Part shown: positions 8,997 through 17,650 of the stretch, in pieces
How the letters are laid out: each line of letters begins with the position of its first letter
How positions within the stretch are numbered: the first letter of the stretch is position 1
Source: [Eubacterium] siraeum
Lineage (GTDB): Bacteria > Bacillota > Clostridia > Oscillospirales > Ruminococcaceae
Direction of reading: 5' to 3'
NCBI GenBank assembly: GCA_025150425.1
Contig: CP102281.1
Coordinates: 1,984,001 to 2,048,000 of the forward strand
DNA: 64,000 nt
The notes under the pieces: model-generated
What the model saw: the letters and a program-made list of their open reading frames with translations, nothing else
Database searches by the model: none
What the model was told of the DNA's origin: nothing
Position numbers and translations under genes: made by a program

Positions 8997-9740
8997 TCAT
9001 TCTTCATCCGGCTCTATTTCGGCATTTGTCTTTATTCCCCTCAGCCTGAGGAAGTTTTCAAAGCGTTCAAGATCGGCATTTACTATCAGCTCTTCGGGAA
9101 AATCAATATCCTTAAGAAGAGCCTCAGCTTTTTTGAACGCACCTATCTTGTCGCAGAAATGCGCATCCGAGTCAACGATAACATAACAGCCGTTTTTTGC
9201 ACAGGTCGGCAATATAATATCGTGCAGACGCTGTACAGAGGTCTGACTTCTGAAACGGCTGACGTTGAACTCCATTGCAACGTTCTTTTCTTTGCACGCT
9301 TTTGTTACCGCATCATAATCATACGGATAATCCGCCGATTCGGTATGTCCGAGGACGCACACCTTCGGGTTATCCATAACCTTTATATATGCGTTTGTGT
9401 GCTGTTCAGCCGTACCCGGTATTATGCAGGGATTGTGCATCGACGCATTTATCCACTCAACGTTGTAATAAATATCATCGTTTATATCAAGCTCGCCGTT
9501 ATATCCTGTAAGGTCTGCTTCAACGCCCTTTATAATACGCACTCCCGACAGGAAATGAGGTATAACGCCCATATTGCAGAAATGCCATATATGCGGCGAA
9601 TCCTCCATATTTATGCAGTGGTCGGTCATGCCGAGATAGCTCAGTCCCGCCTTTGCGGCTGAAGCGGCATTCTCACTTATAGTTGAGTATGCGTGATCCG
9701 ATGCCAACGTATGAGTGTGCATATCAGCAACGAATTTCAT
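8997..9740 (-). CDS. PHP-domain phosphoesterase (YcdX-like)
   Basis: A 247-residue stand-alone PHP domain. The metal ligands appear in DMHTHTLASDHAYST at the N-terminus, GMTDHC near residue 40, GVEAD near 75, LGHTESADY in the second half and a C-terminal DSDAHF. This pattern resembles YcdX-type trinuclear zinc phosphatases. The natural substrate is not known; some relatives act as histidinol-phosphatases, but no his genes are nearby. It lies between hprK and glk with short gaps and is probably co-transcribed with them. Confidence 0.85.
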   Translation of the reverse strand: MKFVADMHTHTLASDHAYSTISENAASAAKAGLSYLGMTDHCINMEDSPHIWHFCNMGVIPHFLSGVRIIKGVEADLTGYNGELDINDDIYYNVEWINASMHNPCIIPGTAEQHTNAYIKVMDNPKVCVLGHTESADYPYDYDAVTKACKEKNVAMEFNVSRFRSQTSVQRLHDIILPTCAKNGCYVIVDSDAHFCDKIGAFKKAEALLKDIDFPEELIVNADLERFENFLRLRGIKTNAEIEPDEE

Positions 9741-9812
9741 TTTAGGGTCATATCCTTTCTTTTATCTGTTCTTACACTTTTTTATTTTTCTGTCTGTATT
9801 TATATCTGTTTA

Positions 9813-10766
9813 TCAGCCCATGCTCTTGACTGTATCACTGCTCTCCATATCAAGTCCGAGATTGTCAAGCAGCTCCTGTGCGGCGTTGTAGCCCATTTTC
9901 TTCTGTCTGTTGTTCATTGCCGCAACTTCAAGTATAACCGCAAGGTTACGTCCGGGCTTTACGGGGATAGTCAGTGAGGGAACCTTTACACCGAGTATGG
10001 AAACATAGTGGTTGTCAACACCCATTCTGTCGTATACCTTTTCGGGATTCCACAGCTCAAGTTCAACTACCATATCTATCTTTTCGCTTACCTTTACAGC
10101 ACCCATACCGAAAAGCTGTCTTGCATTGATGATGCCGATGCCTCTCAGTTCCATAAAGTGACGGATGTTATCGGGCGAACTGCCGACAAGCGTAATATTT
10201 GAGGCTTTTCTTATTTCAACGGCATCGTCCGCTACCAGACGGTGACCACGCTTTACAAGCTCTATGGCGGTTTCGCTCTTACCTACTCCGCTCTCGCCGA
10301 GAATAAGCATACCTTCGCCGTATACCTCGATAAGAACACCGTGACGTGTGATTCTGGGCGCAAGCTGAAGGCTTAAATAAGCAACAAGCTTTGACGTGAA
10401 CGTCGAGGTGCTTTCCTCACTGCGTAAAAGCGGAACGCTCAGTTCCTTTGAAAGCTCACGCATCTCGGGCATAATATCCATACCTCTCGACACTACCACA
10501 GCCGCCGGCTGTTCGCTGAAGAATTTCTTTATTCTCTGCGCTCTTATCTCTGCTCCGCACTGTTCAAGATATGCGGTTTCCGCCTTGCCTATTATCTGAA
10601 TTCTGCCCTTGTCGAAATATTCGTAAAATCCCGCAAGCTGAAGTCCGGGTCGGTTTACATCAATATTTGAAATGAATATCTTTGCAGGGTCCTGCGGTGT
10701 GTGGATAACCTCGAGCTTGCACTCGTCGATTATTGCCTGTAACGATACGGTAAATTCCTGTGCCAT
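9813..10766 (-). CDS. hprK: HPr kinase/phosphorylase
   Basis: Bifunctional enzyme that phosphorylates or dephosphorylates Ser46 of HPr and so sets carbon catabolite control in Firmicutes. At 317 residues it has the usual length. The C-terminal catalytic half starts with Walker A GESGVGKSE around residue 155 and carries the family signature LRGIGIINARQLFG. The N-terminal half is the usual regulatory domain. It is first in the minus-strand operon and has a good promoter 57 nt upstream. Confidence 0.97.
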   Translation of the reverse strand: MAQEFTVSLQAIIDECKLEVIHTPQDPAKIFISNIDVNRPGLQLAGFYEYFDKGRIQIIGKAETAYLEQCGAEIRAQRIKKFFSEQPAAVVVSRGMDIMPEMRELSKELSVPLLRSEESTSTFTSKLVAYLSLQLAPRITRHGVLIEVYGEGMLILGESGVGKSETAIELVKRGHRLVADDAVEIRKASNITLVGSSPDNIRHFMELRGIGIINARQLFGMGAVKVSEKIDMVVELELWNPEKVYDRMGVDNHYVSILGVKVPSLTIPVKPGRNLAVILEVAAMNNRQKKMGYNAAQELLDNLGLDMESSDTVKSMG

Positions 10767-10822
10767 ACTGTTCCTCTTTCTGCTTATAGCTGTACTGCGG
10801 ACATATCTGCCCTATCTTAATA

Positions 10823-10851
10823 ATTATACTACATCGCCGTGAGTAATGCAA
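10823..10851 (-). promoter_or_regulatory. Sigma-A-type promoter for the hprK operon
   Basis: On the minus strand: TTGCAT, 17 bp, TATAAT, located 57 nt upstream of the hprK start codon. Probably drives hprK-PHP-glk-murB-rapZ-whiA-dnaE. Confidence 0.7.
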
Positions 10852-10906
10852 GAGAGAATTGCGTATAACCGTCAATATGTGTAAATTCCGTAAATCCGGA
10901 TAAAGC

Positions 10907-10947
10907 AAAGAGCGACAGCCACATAGCGTATACTGCCGCTCCTTTGT
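10907..10947 (-). terminator. Rho-independent terminator after the rubrerythrin gene
   Basis: An imperfect 12-bp stem pairs AAAGGAGCGGCAG with CTGTCGCTCTTTG across a 14-nt loop, 12 nt after the rubrerythrin stop and followed by CTTTAT on the minus strand. Confidence 0.65.
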
Positions 10948-10958
10948 TTTTTTGCAGG

Positions 10959-11501
10959 CTAAGACAGAATGCTGTCGTCCTTTCGCTGAAAATATCCCTG
11001 CGGTTTTCTGCAGACAGGGCAGTATTCGGGAGGGGTACTTCCGCAATGTATATGACCGCAGTTCCTGCACAGCCACACCGTTTCGCCGCAGGAAGTAAAC
11101 AGGCTTCCGTCGGTCAGCTTATTCACGAACAGCTTGAATCTGCTTTCATGCTCCTTTTCAATATCGCCCACCTTTTCAAACAGATCGGCTATATTGTCAA
11201 GCCCTTCCTGTCTTGCGGTTTCGGCATACTCCTTATACATCTGCGTCCACTCGTAGTTTTCGCCGTGCATTGCCTTTTCAAGCGCATCGGCGGCTTCCGG
11301 TATACCTCCGTAGATAAGTCCGAGCCATATTTGTGCGTGAGCCTTTTCATTTTTTGCTGTGGTGCGGAAAACCTGCGATATTTCCTCATTGCCGTTCTGC
11401 TTTGCCTTTTCAGCGAATATCTCATAACGCACCATCGCCGCAGACTCGTTTGCAAAAGCGGTTTTCAGGTTCTCAAGGGTCTTTGATTCGGATAATTGCA
11501 T
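10959..11501 (-). CDS. rbr: Rubrerythrin
   Basis: Non-haem di-iron peroxidase that reduces hydrogen peroxide in the cytosol of anaerobes. The N-terminal 140 residues form the ferritin-like four-helix domain, with ANESAAMVRYEIFAEKA and NEKAHAQIW carrying iron ligands. The C-terminal 40 residues are a rubredoxin-like centre with CRNCG and CPVC. At 180 residues it is a standard-length rubrerythrin. It stands alone with its own terminator and fits an obligate anaerobe. Confidence 0.95.
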   Translation of the reverse strand: MQLSESKTLENLKTAFANESAAMVRYEIFAEKAKQNGNEEISQVFRTTAKNEKAHAQIWLGLIYGGIPEAADALEKAMHGENYEWTQMYKEYAETARQEGLDNIADLFEKVGDIEKEHESRFKLFVNKLTDGSLFTSCGETVWLCRNCGHIHCGSTPPEYCPVCRKPQGYFQRKDDSILS

Positions 11502-11538
11502 AAAAACATCTCCTTTTCTTCAGTTACAGATATTGTAA

Positions 11539-11646
11539 CCGCAGGAAAGGAGATTATGCAGTGCTTTTGGCGGAACAGATATGTTTGTCAACAAGGACGG
11601 AAAGCTGTGCTGTGAGGGAATATCGGGCATTATCGGAGAAGTATAA
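11539..11646 (+). pseudogene. Possible 3' remnant of an unidentified gene
   Basis: A plus-strand frame is open for 35 codons and ends in KLCCEGISGIIGEV then TAA, just before the mntP promoter. There is no start codon with a ribosome site in that frame. It reads like the tail of a deleted protein, but I do not recognise the family and chance is a real alternative. Confidence 0.2.
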
Positions 11647-11651
11647 AACGC

Positions 11652-11680
11652 TTGACTTTTGCTGACTCTTGTGCTATAAT
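11652..11680 (+). promoter_or_regulatory. Consensus promoter of the mntP transcript
   Basis: TTGACT at 11652-11657, a 17-bp spacer and a perfect TATAAT at 11675-11680. The start point would be near 11687, right at the 5' edge of the riboswitch. Confidence 0.85.
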
Positions 11681-11686
11681 ACCGAT

Positions 11687-11753
11687 AACTTAAGGGAGTA
11701 GACGGCGGAATACCGTGACAAGTCAACACACTGACGGTGATAATGCCCTTAAA
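11687..11753 (+). promoter_or_regulatory. yybP-ykoY (Mn2+) riboswitch upstream of mntP
   Basis: TTAAGGG (11690-11696) pairs with CCCTTAA (11746-11752) to close the aptamer. Inside are the conserved GGGAGTAG loop and the opposed GTCAACA loop, as in manganese-sensing yybP-ykoY RNAs. It is followed by an intrinsic terminator and, 300 nt on, by mntP, a manganese exporter and a standard target of this class. Known behaviour of the class: Mn2+ binding favours expression of the exporter. Confidence 0.8.
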
Positions 11754-11780
11754 TCACGTCTGGTTTGTCTTAAATGTTGA

Positions 11781-11818
11781 GACTTGAGTACAGGAAAACT
11801 GTACTCAGGTCTTTTTTA
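11781..11818 (+). terminator. Expression-platform terminator of the Mn2+ riboswitch
   Basis: A 13-bp stem, GACTTGAGTACAG against CTGTACTCAGGTC, with a GAAAA loop, then six T residues. It lies 28 nt after the aptamer, so it is the likely attenuator controlled by manganese. Confidence 0.85.
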
Positions 11819-11851
11819 TTGCACATTTCGCACAAGGCTTCCGCATAAGAT

Positions 11852-12031
11852 TAAGGGCAATACCGCACAATTAACGGCTATCACCTTTGCCGCACGCTTG
11901 CTTGTATATTTCCCGTCATCTTGCACAAATTTTGCTTGACAGGCGCAAGCCTGCCTGCACTCAATTTATACAATCTGACGAAAAATCTGACTGCGCAATC
12001 GCACGACAATAATTATGCGGTATTGCCTAAG
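11852..12031 (+). mobile_element. MITE-like element with 17-bp terminal inverted repeats
   Basis: GGCAATACCGCACAATT at 11856-11872 is inverted as AATTATGCGGTATTGCC at 12011-12027, with 16 of 17 positions matching. Both ends are flanked by TAAG (11852-11855 and 12028-12031), a likely 4-bp target duplication. The 172-bp element has no open frame of note and holds a small CAGGC-GCAA-GCCTG hairpin near 11939-11952. It sits between the riboswitch terminator and the mntP ribosome site, so it lies in the mntP leader. No transposase is nearby. Confidence 0.6.
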
Positions 12032-12053
12032 ATAAAACACCGGAGGACAAATT

Positions 12054-12623
12054 ATGGGACTGTTGGAATTATTTCTGATCGCTGTGGGGCTTTCGATGGA
12101 CGCATTTGCGGTGAGCGTCTGTAAGGGGCTGTCCGAGCGACAGCTTAAAGCTAAGCATTATCTGATAATAGGCGCTTGGTTCGGCGGTTTTCAGGCATTG
12201 ATGCCTGCTGTGGGTTATCTTCTCGGCTCGACCTTTGAGCAATATATCACAGCCGTTGACCACTGGATAGCATTTGTGCTGCTGTGCTTTATCGGAGGAA
12301 ATATGATAAGAGAAGCGCTTTCAAAGGACGAGGAAAAACTCGACGCATCATTCAGCTTCAAGACAATGCTGCTGCTTGCGATAGCGACAAGCATAGACGC
12401 ACTTGCGGTCGGCATAACCTTTGCCCTTCTTCCCGATGTAAATATAGCTGCGGCCGTCCTGTTCATCGGAGCAACAACTTTTATCCTGTCAGCGATAGGT
12501 CTGAAGGTCGGAAATGTATTCGGCACAAAGTATAAGTCGAAGGCGGAGCTTGCAGGGGGTGTCATACTGATACTTATCGGTACTAAAATCCTGCTGGAGC
12601 ATTTAGGGGTTATTAATTTCTGA
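12054..12623 (+). CDS. mntP: Manganese efflux pump MntP (YebN family)
   Basis: Exports Mn2+ across the cytoplasmic membrane. The 189-residue protein is hydrophobic with about six membrane segments. It contains the twofold-repeated family motif: [14 protein letters not shown] near the N-terminus and [14 protein letters not shown] in the second half, both with the conserved membrane aspartate. The ATG has a CGGAGG site 7 nt upstream. The upstream riboswitch and terminator fit Mn2+-dependent expression. It converges with the HD-domain gene, with a shared terminator between them. Confidence 0.95.
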   Translation: MGLLELFLIAVGLSMDAFAVSVCKGLSERQLKAKHYLIIGAWFGGFQALMPAVGYLLGSTFEQYITAVDHWIAFVLLCFIGGNMIREALSKDEEKLDASFSFKTMLLLAIATSIDALAVGITFALLPDVNIAAAVLFIGATTFILSAIGLKVGNVFGTKYKSKAELAGGVILILIGTKILLEHLGVINF

Positions 12624-12640
12624 ACGTGCATCACATAACA

Positions 12641-12676
12641 AAAAGAGCAATCGTGTGACAGCGACTGCTCTTTTAT
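12641..12676. terminator. Bidirectional terminator between mntP and the HD-domain gene
   Basis: AAAAGAGCAATCG pairs with CGACTGCTCTTTT around an 8-nt loop (one mismatch). There are A residues on one side and T residues on the other, so it can serve both converging genes. Confidence 0.8.
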
Positions 12677-12690
12677 ATTATTGCGTATTA

Positions 12691-13311
12691 TCAATCAAGG
12701 AAATATGTAGCTTCCATATCGGCGGTGCTGAGAGCAAATGCAAGAGGAAACATTCCGAATGCCTTTCCCACGTTGTTTGCATTTTCTTCGCCTGAAAATC
12801 CCATATGATAGCGTATAGCGAAGGCTTCCTCACGGGTAAGACGCATAAAGCCCGTTATCATATAAACGGACTTTTCGCCGTGACCGTAAGGCAATCCGTC
12901 ATCGAAGAAGAATGTCGGCACCTTTTCCCACTGACCCGTTTCTTCGTTCTTCACGTTTCTTGTGCCTCTTGTGTAGACGTTGACCTTGCATATATCGTGA
13001 AGTAAAGCGCATACAGCTATCGTTTCATCACTTGCATTGAGATTATACAGCTCACGGACACGATCTCTTTCAAGATAAGCCTTGAAGCAGTTGTAAACGT
13101 TCAGAGAATGCTGTGCAAGTCCTCCGTCATACGCACCGTGAAAACGTGTGCTTGCGGGGGCTGTAAAGAAATCGCTCTTGTTTATAAGATAGTCGAGCAG
13201 TTTATCCGAGCCTTCTCTTTTAACATAATTTCTGTAAATATCTATTATCTGCTGTTTGTTGTTTTCAATCTGTTCGGGTGTGAGTACCTTTGCTTCGTTG
13301 TTCTGCGTCAT
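12691..13311 (-). CDS. HD-domain phosphohydrolase-like protein
   Basis: A 206-residue cytosolic protein. HSLNVYNCF and ALLHDICKVN (around residues 75-115) give the histidine and HD metal ligands of the HD superfamily, and YGHGEKSV in the second half supplies another conserved histidine. The first 60 residues are helical and charged. Substrates of such stand-alone HD proteins are often nucleotides, but nothing here identifies one. It is a single-gene unit ending at the terminator shared with mntP. Confidence 0.8.
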   Translation of the reverse strand: MTQNNEAKVLTPEQIENNKQQIIDIYRNYVKREGSDKLLDYLINKSDFFTAPASTRFHGAYDGGLAQHSLNVYNCFKAYLERDRVRELYNLNASDETIAVCALLHDICKVNVYTRGTRNVKNEETGQWEKVPTFFFDDGLPYGHGEKSVYMITGFMRLTREEAFAIRYHMGFSGEENANNVGKAFGMFPLAFALSTADMEATYFLD

Positions 13312-13340
13312 TGCAAAACCTCCTTTTCATATAAAGTCAA

Positions 13341-13366
13341 ATAAAAGCCCCGCAACGCAGGGCTTC
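13341..13366 (-). terminator. Terminator after the bactofilin gene
   Basis: On the minus strand AAGCCCTGC-GTT-GCGGGGCTT with one mismatch, followed by TTATTT, 14 nt after the bactofilin stop. Confidence 0.75.
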
Positions 13367-13379
13367 AATATTTTTATGT

Positions 13380-14303
13380 TTAATCTCCGAGTGCGATATT
13401 TTCGGGGAAGATGTTGGCACTTTCATCCTTTGAAAGATAAGTCGTGGTAACAAAGCCGTTGATAACCGCACCGTCGGATATTGCAATCGAGCCTGCCTTT
13501 ATATCGCCGATTATGACAGAATCCCTGTCAAGCATTATCTTGCCCGAAATCTCGATATTGCCCTTTATCTTACCGTTGAGCTGTGCCACCTGTGATGAAA
13601 GGTCGCCTATCAGCATCGAATCGTTAGCCATTACAGCCTGTCCTTTAAGACGTACATTACCCTGTACAGCCGAATTTTTCATGCTGATATTGTCACAGGT
13701 AAGGTCGCCTACGACCTTGCCGTTTATAGTGATATTCTTGGTCGTTTCAACGTTGCCCTTTATATTGCCGTCAATCTTCATATCGGCAAACGAGCGTACA
13801 TTGCCGTCTATCATGGTGTTTTTGGATATAACGGTCATTTCCTGCGAATTATCAGCCCTCATACCGCTCATAAAGGGATTGTTGCCGCCGTTGTCTGAGC
13901 CGCTCTGCGCAAATCCGTTCTGACCGCCTGAGAATCCGTTGTTCTGAGGTGTCTGCGTAAAAGCATCACTGCGTACATTCTGATCAAACGAGTTGTTCTG
14001 TGTGTATTGTTCATTCATATCACGGGCTATCCTCTGTGAAAAATCCTGTGCCTGTTCCTGCTGTGTAAAGCCGTTGCCTGCTGTTTCGGGCTTTACGCTC
14101 TGCTGTGTCTGCTGTTCGGGCTGTTTGTTCTCGGACGGCTGAGTATTCTGTACGGGCTGTACAGGCTGTACAGGTTCTGTCGGCTGTGCGTCGGCAGTAT
14201 CATTCATATATGAGGCAACGTCCCTGACCTCTTTACGAGCGTCAGACGGTCTGGGATTCGTCAGCTCCTTCATAGCCTGTGTGAAATTATCCTTGATTCC
14301 CAT
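13380..14303 (-). CDS. Bactofilin-type polymer-forming protein
   Basis: The C-terminal 140 residues (from about 160) show the repetitive right-handed beta-helix pattern of bactofilins, with GNVRSFADMKIDGNIKGNV, INGKVVGDLTCDN and similar turns. Bactofilins form cytoskeletal filaments that organise cell-wall enzymes. The first 150 residues are rich in Gln, Pro and Asn (several PVQPVQ-like repeats and QNNGF units) and look disordered. At 307 residues it is longer than a typical bactofilin because of this tail. The deacetylase gene 26 nt upstream on the same strand suggests an envelope role. Confidence 0.85.
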   Translation of the reverse strand: MGIKDNFTQAMKELTNPRPSDARKEVRDVASYMNDTADAQPTEPVQPVQPVQNTQPSENKQPEQQTQQSVKPETAGNGFTQQEQAQDFSQRIARDMNEQYTQNNSFDQNVRSDAFTQTPQNNGFSGGQNGFAQSGSDNGGNNPFMSGMRADNSQEMTVISKNTMIDGNVRSFADMKIDGNIKGNVETTKNITINGKVVGDLTCDNISMKNSAVQGNVRLKGQAVMANDSMLIGDLSSQVAQLNGKIKGNIEISGKIMLDRDSVIIGDIKAGSIAISDGAVINGFVTTTYLSKDESANIFPENIALGD

Positions 14304-14329
14304 TGTTATCCCTTTCTTGAAATCAGAAT

Positions 14330-15391
14330 TTAAAATTGAACCGGCTTTATCTTCTGAGAAAGACTGCCGAATTTATAGCCTTTGTTTTTAAGTGCCTTGA
14401 TTATATCCTCTATTACAAGCACCGTATTATCACGGTCGCCTGTATTATGGAAGAGTATCACGGGCGAGGAAAATTCCTCAGCATCTTTTAAAACGTTTGT
14501 GTACAGTGTTGTCCAGCCGTAACCCTGCCAGTCATTGCTGTCCACGTTCCAGTCGAAATATGTAAAACCTCTGCGATCCATCTCGGCGATAATATCGTCA
14601 CGGGTCTTTTCATTATAATCGTTCACACTGCCGCCGGGGAATCTGTAAATGTCGGGCGCTTTGCCCGTAGCCTCAAGGACTATCTCATACGCTTCGTTGA
14701 AATCTTCGAGAAATGCGTCAACAGATGCGTATATCTTTTCGTAATCGTGAGATGCGGAATGTATTCCTATCGTGTGTCCCGCATTGCTTATTTCTCTCAG
14801 TAATGAATAGCAATACTCCGTTCTTTCGGGAACAACAAAGAAAGTAGCCTTGACGTTTTCCTGTCTCAGATAATAAAGCAGATTTTCCGTAAGCACAGAA
14901 GGGCCGTCGTCAAATGTAAGATAAACGGTGTTTTCACTGTTTTCATATTCGCCGTCATATTTATCTGCATACAGCGTCGGGAAAAGTGAAGTATAGCTGT
15001 CCGCACCGGAGGACACGGAACTGTCGGTGCTTTCAACCGCCGATGATGAAGCCGGCGTTGTTTCAGGCGCCTTTGTGGTTTCCGGGACAGCCGCCGATGT
15101 TTCGGGAGCCGCCGATGTTTCCGGTTTTACGCTTTCGGTCACAGAAGGCTCCGCTTTAACATTGTCGGAGCTTTCTGTCGCCGAAGACGTTCTGCTCTGA
15201 TCGTCCGATGTCTGTGACACCTGCGACTGCGCAGAAAGCTGAGAATTCAGCCTGTCTATCTCATCCGACTTTTTGCCGTTGTCAACCGCAAGCAATATAC
15301 AAAGCACCGTAGGCACTATTATCAGTAATGCCGTTACAGTCAGAATAAGATGCTTAAAAAATCTGACACTACCGAAATACAAGCGCACCAC
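14330..15391 (-). CDS. Membrane-anchored polysaccharide deacetylase
   Basis: Residues 10-35 form one membrane segment. Residues 40-130 are a Ser/Thr/Pro/Glu-rich extracytoplasmic linker with repeated PETSAA units. The NodB domain starts near 150 with the catalytic TFDDGPS motif, then HSASHDY (metal histidines) and RFPGGS. It probably removes acetyl groups from peptidoglycan or another surface glycan outside the cell. The frame opens with GTG at 15391, but GGGGAG lies only just upstream; a TTG at 15380-15382 is better spaced (8 nt), so the first three residues are uncertain. A consensus promoter lies immediately upstream. Confidence 0.88.
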   Translation of the reverse strand: MVRLYFGSVRFFKHLILTVTALLIIVPTVLCILLAVDNGKKSDEIDRLNSQLSAQSQVSQTSDDQSRTSSATESSDNVKAEPSVTESVKPETSAAPETSAAVPETTKAPETTPASSSAVESTDSSVSSGADSYTSLFPTLYADKYDGEYENSENTVYLTFDDGPSVLTENLLYYLRQENVKATFFVVPERTEYCYSLLREISNAGHTIGIHSASHDYEKIYASVDAFLEDFNEAYEIVLEATGKAPDIYRFPGGSVNDYNEKTRDDIIAEMDRRGFTYFDWNVDSNDWQGYGWTTLYTNVLKDAEEFSSPVILFHNTGDRDNTVLVIEDIIKALKNKGYKFGSLSQKIKPVQF

Positions 15392-15412
15392 TCCCCTTTT
15401 ACATATATCAGT

Positions 15413-15441
15413 ATAATACTATATTTATCGGCTTTTGTCAA
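15413..15441 (-). promoter_or_regulatory. Consensus promoter for the deacetylase-bactofilin pair
   Basis: On the minus strand: perfect TTGACA, 17-bp spacer, TATTAT. The start point would be only about 15-20 nt before the deacetylase start. Confidence 0.8.
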
Positions 15442-15578
15442 GTAAAGTCGAACCGAAAGCCAAGAATTACTGACTTTTTTTCTTGATAATGTATTTATAA
15501 ATCCGGAGATACGTTTGTTGTTTTTGCTAAAATCGCACTTCATTTTTTATTTATTTTCTATAAAATGCGAAATATCTG

Positions 15579-15607
15579 TTGTAAAAAATGCTCAAATGTA
15601 TTATAAT
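15579..15607 (+). promoter_or_regulatory. Promoter of the helicase-like/GHKL ATPase operon
   Basis: TTGTAA at 15579-15584, a 17-bp spacer and a perfect TATAAT at 15602-15607, about 50 nt before the first gene. It is divergent from the deacetylase promoter. Confidence 0.75.
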
Positions 15608-15660
15608 AGTTATATTATTTAATCTGCGTCGGCAGATGCAGGAGAGCGGAGGGTGATTTG

Positions 15661-17649
15661 TTGAATACCGAAGAGATTAAATGGATATCGTATTATGGCA
15701 AGGACATAAGTGCGATAAGCTGTTCTTTTCACGAAAAATTAAATAAATACGGCTTTTGTCTTGTCCTTGACGAATACGGCTCGGATAAAGCGACAAAGGC
15801 TCAGATAGGTATACTTGATACGGTGCTTGAGGTTCAGACACCGAACATTCTGCTGATATGTCCCAGACACCTTATGCATAGCTGGTACCGTTGTGTCGTA
15901 ACAGGTAACGGCGTTGACTTCAAGATGATTTCAGGCTCGTCTAAGGCTATCACATATTTTAACGAAAAAGCATCAAATACATATATAATCGCAGAAGAAG
16001 CACTTGAGGCGGACAATGCTCTGATGCAGAAATTTGTGGACGCAGGTCTTACATGGGACCTTGTGATAATAGACGCAGGTCTCAGCACATCGGGTATAAA
16101 GTGCGGACTTTATACGGAGCATCTGAAAGCAAAAACGAACAAGCTCGTTATTCTCAGCCCCGTACCGTGTGGTTATCACCAGAGCTACGATGAGATAAAG
16201 TCGCTTGTCAAGGCACTGCTTGCCGACGAAAATAAAGCCAATGCGGTCGATGACATCAGCTTTGACGAAAAATCAATATGCTTCAACCCCTACACTCCGG
16301 TAATGCGTTATTTCGACAAATCGGTCTATAACGGCGAGGTAGCAAGAAATGTTGTGATGCTCGAATATGAATTCCCACAGGATTTCATCTCGAACTCACG
16401 ACGTCTTATCGACATAAAGACAGGCCTTCCTCTTTATGCGCAGGGCGGTAACGTCTTTGAGGAATACGGACTGGAAGCAAAGAAAACCTACACCAAGCCC
16501 TCCTATAATATAGCTGACGTGCAGGAGCTTCGTCAGGTCGACAAGAAGCTCGACTGCTTCCTTACAAAGCTGGACGAGGTGCTGAAAAGTTCGGAAAACA
16601 GAGCAGTCGTTTACTGTGTTACCGGCTCGACCATCCAGTATCTGAAGAAAGTTATATCCGCTCTTTATCCTAATATAAACGGTCTTTTGAAAATAGACAG
16701 AGGCGACATATTCAACACACGCTACGATAATTTCACAAACGATGTGCGTGACAATGCAAGAGTAGTGCTTACAGTTGACAAAATCGGCTCGATAAACCCT
16801 CAGGTAAAGAGATTTACTCATATATTCAACTATGAACTTCCCGACAGCCCTGTTATCTTTGAACAGCGTGCCGCACGTCACGGAGGCAGAAACGAACAAT
16901 CAAGAGAATTCATAGTTATGTGCGACAAGAACAATCTGTTTGACGAAAGAATGCTGTCAAAGGTTCTGTTCGGAAAGATATACAAGAGCATTGTAGCGGG
17001 GCTTCCCGGACGAAACGTGCTTTTCGACCTTCCTAATGCCGCACAGCTTATAACCGACGCTATACGGGATCTGCAGTACGTCTGCTCCTACACAGGCGAG
17101 GTTTCAAACTGCCACGATTTAATAACGCAATTCAAAGGCGATTACAACATTTCGCCCTCTATAGATATTTCCTCTGCGGCAAAGACGCACGAATACACAA
17201 AGCTGAAGCTGGATAAAATCTACCGTGCATTCGGTCTTGAAAACAGAATAAAGGAAAACACCTCCACAGAAGAAAAGGTGCTGAAACCTATGATAAAGGA
17301 AGCGCTGGAACGCTTCAGCGGAGCACTGCTCTACCTGGACGATCAGCAGCATATAGTTGCACTCGGCGGAGCGGCGCTTGAGGAATGTCTGTACAGCGAG
17401 CAGTACCATTCATATAAGGAGCAATGCTCCACGCTTGATATTTCGGCGGGCATAAAAGCCGCTCAAAAGGCTTTTGAGAACTTTATCACAGATAACAAGA
17501 ATGCGGAACTGCGTTTATGCGTAAATATGCTGCCCGATACGGTAAAGATGCCTGTGCTTCTCAACTCCTGGCGTTATCTTACCGATAACTTTATGATACA
17601 GGAAACATTCAGACAATTCATGAAAAAATATAACGAGGGAGTGATGTAA
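15661..17649 (+). CDS. Degenerate SNF2-like helicase, function unknown
   Basis: About 662 residues. The layout matches the SNF2 branch of superfamily 2, but the catalytic motifs are altered. Motif I reads LDEYGSDKAT where active enzymes have DExGxGKT. Motif Ia ILLICPRHLMHSW is well kept. Motif II reads DLVIIDAG instead of DEAH. Motif V/VI, near residues 375-425, ends in EQRAARHGGRN, close to the SNF2 arginine block. The last 220 residues show no known domain. The loss of the DEAH glutamate argues against normal ATP hydrolysis. The start is a TTG (15658 or 15661), chosen from the GGAGGG site upstream. One base separates it from the ATPase gene, so the two products probably work together. Its target is unknown. 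Confidence 0.6.
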   Translation: MNTEEIKWISYYGKDISAISCSFHEKLNKYGFCLVLDEYGSDKATKAQIGILDTVLEVQTPNILLICPRHLMHSWYRCVVTGNGVDFKMISGSSKAITYFNEKASNTYIIAEEALEADNALMQKFVDAGLTWDLVIIDAGLSTSGIKCGLYTEHLKAKTNKLVILSPVPCGYHQSYDEIKSLVKALLADENKANAVDDISFDEKSICFNPYTPVMRYFDKSVYNGEVARNVVMLEYEFPQDFISNSRRLIDIKTGLPLYAQGGNVFEEYGLEAKKTYTKPSYNIADVQELRQVDKKLDCFLTKLDEVLKSSENRAVVYCVTGSTIQYLKKVISALYPNINGLLKIDRGDIFNTRYDNFTNDVRDNARVVLTVDKIGSINPQVKRFTHIFNYELPDSPVIFEQRAARHGGRNEQSREFIVMCDKNNLFDERMLSKVLFGKIYKSIVAGLPGRNVLFDLPNAAQLITDAIRDLQYVCSYTGEVSNCHDLITQFKGDYNISPSIDISSAAKTHEYTKLKLDKIYRAFGLENRIKENTSTEEKVLKPMIKEALERFSGALLYLDDQQHIVALGGAALEECLYSEQYHSYKEQCSTLDISAGIKAAQKAFENFITDNKNAELRLCVNMLPDTVKMPVLLNSWRYLTDNFMIQETFRQFMKKYNEGVM

Positions 17650-17650
17650 G

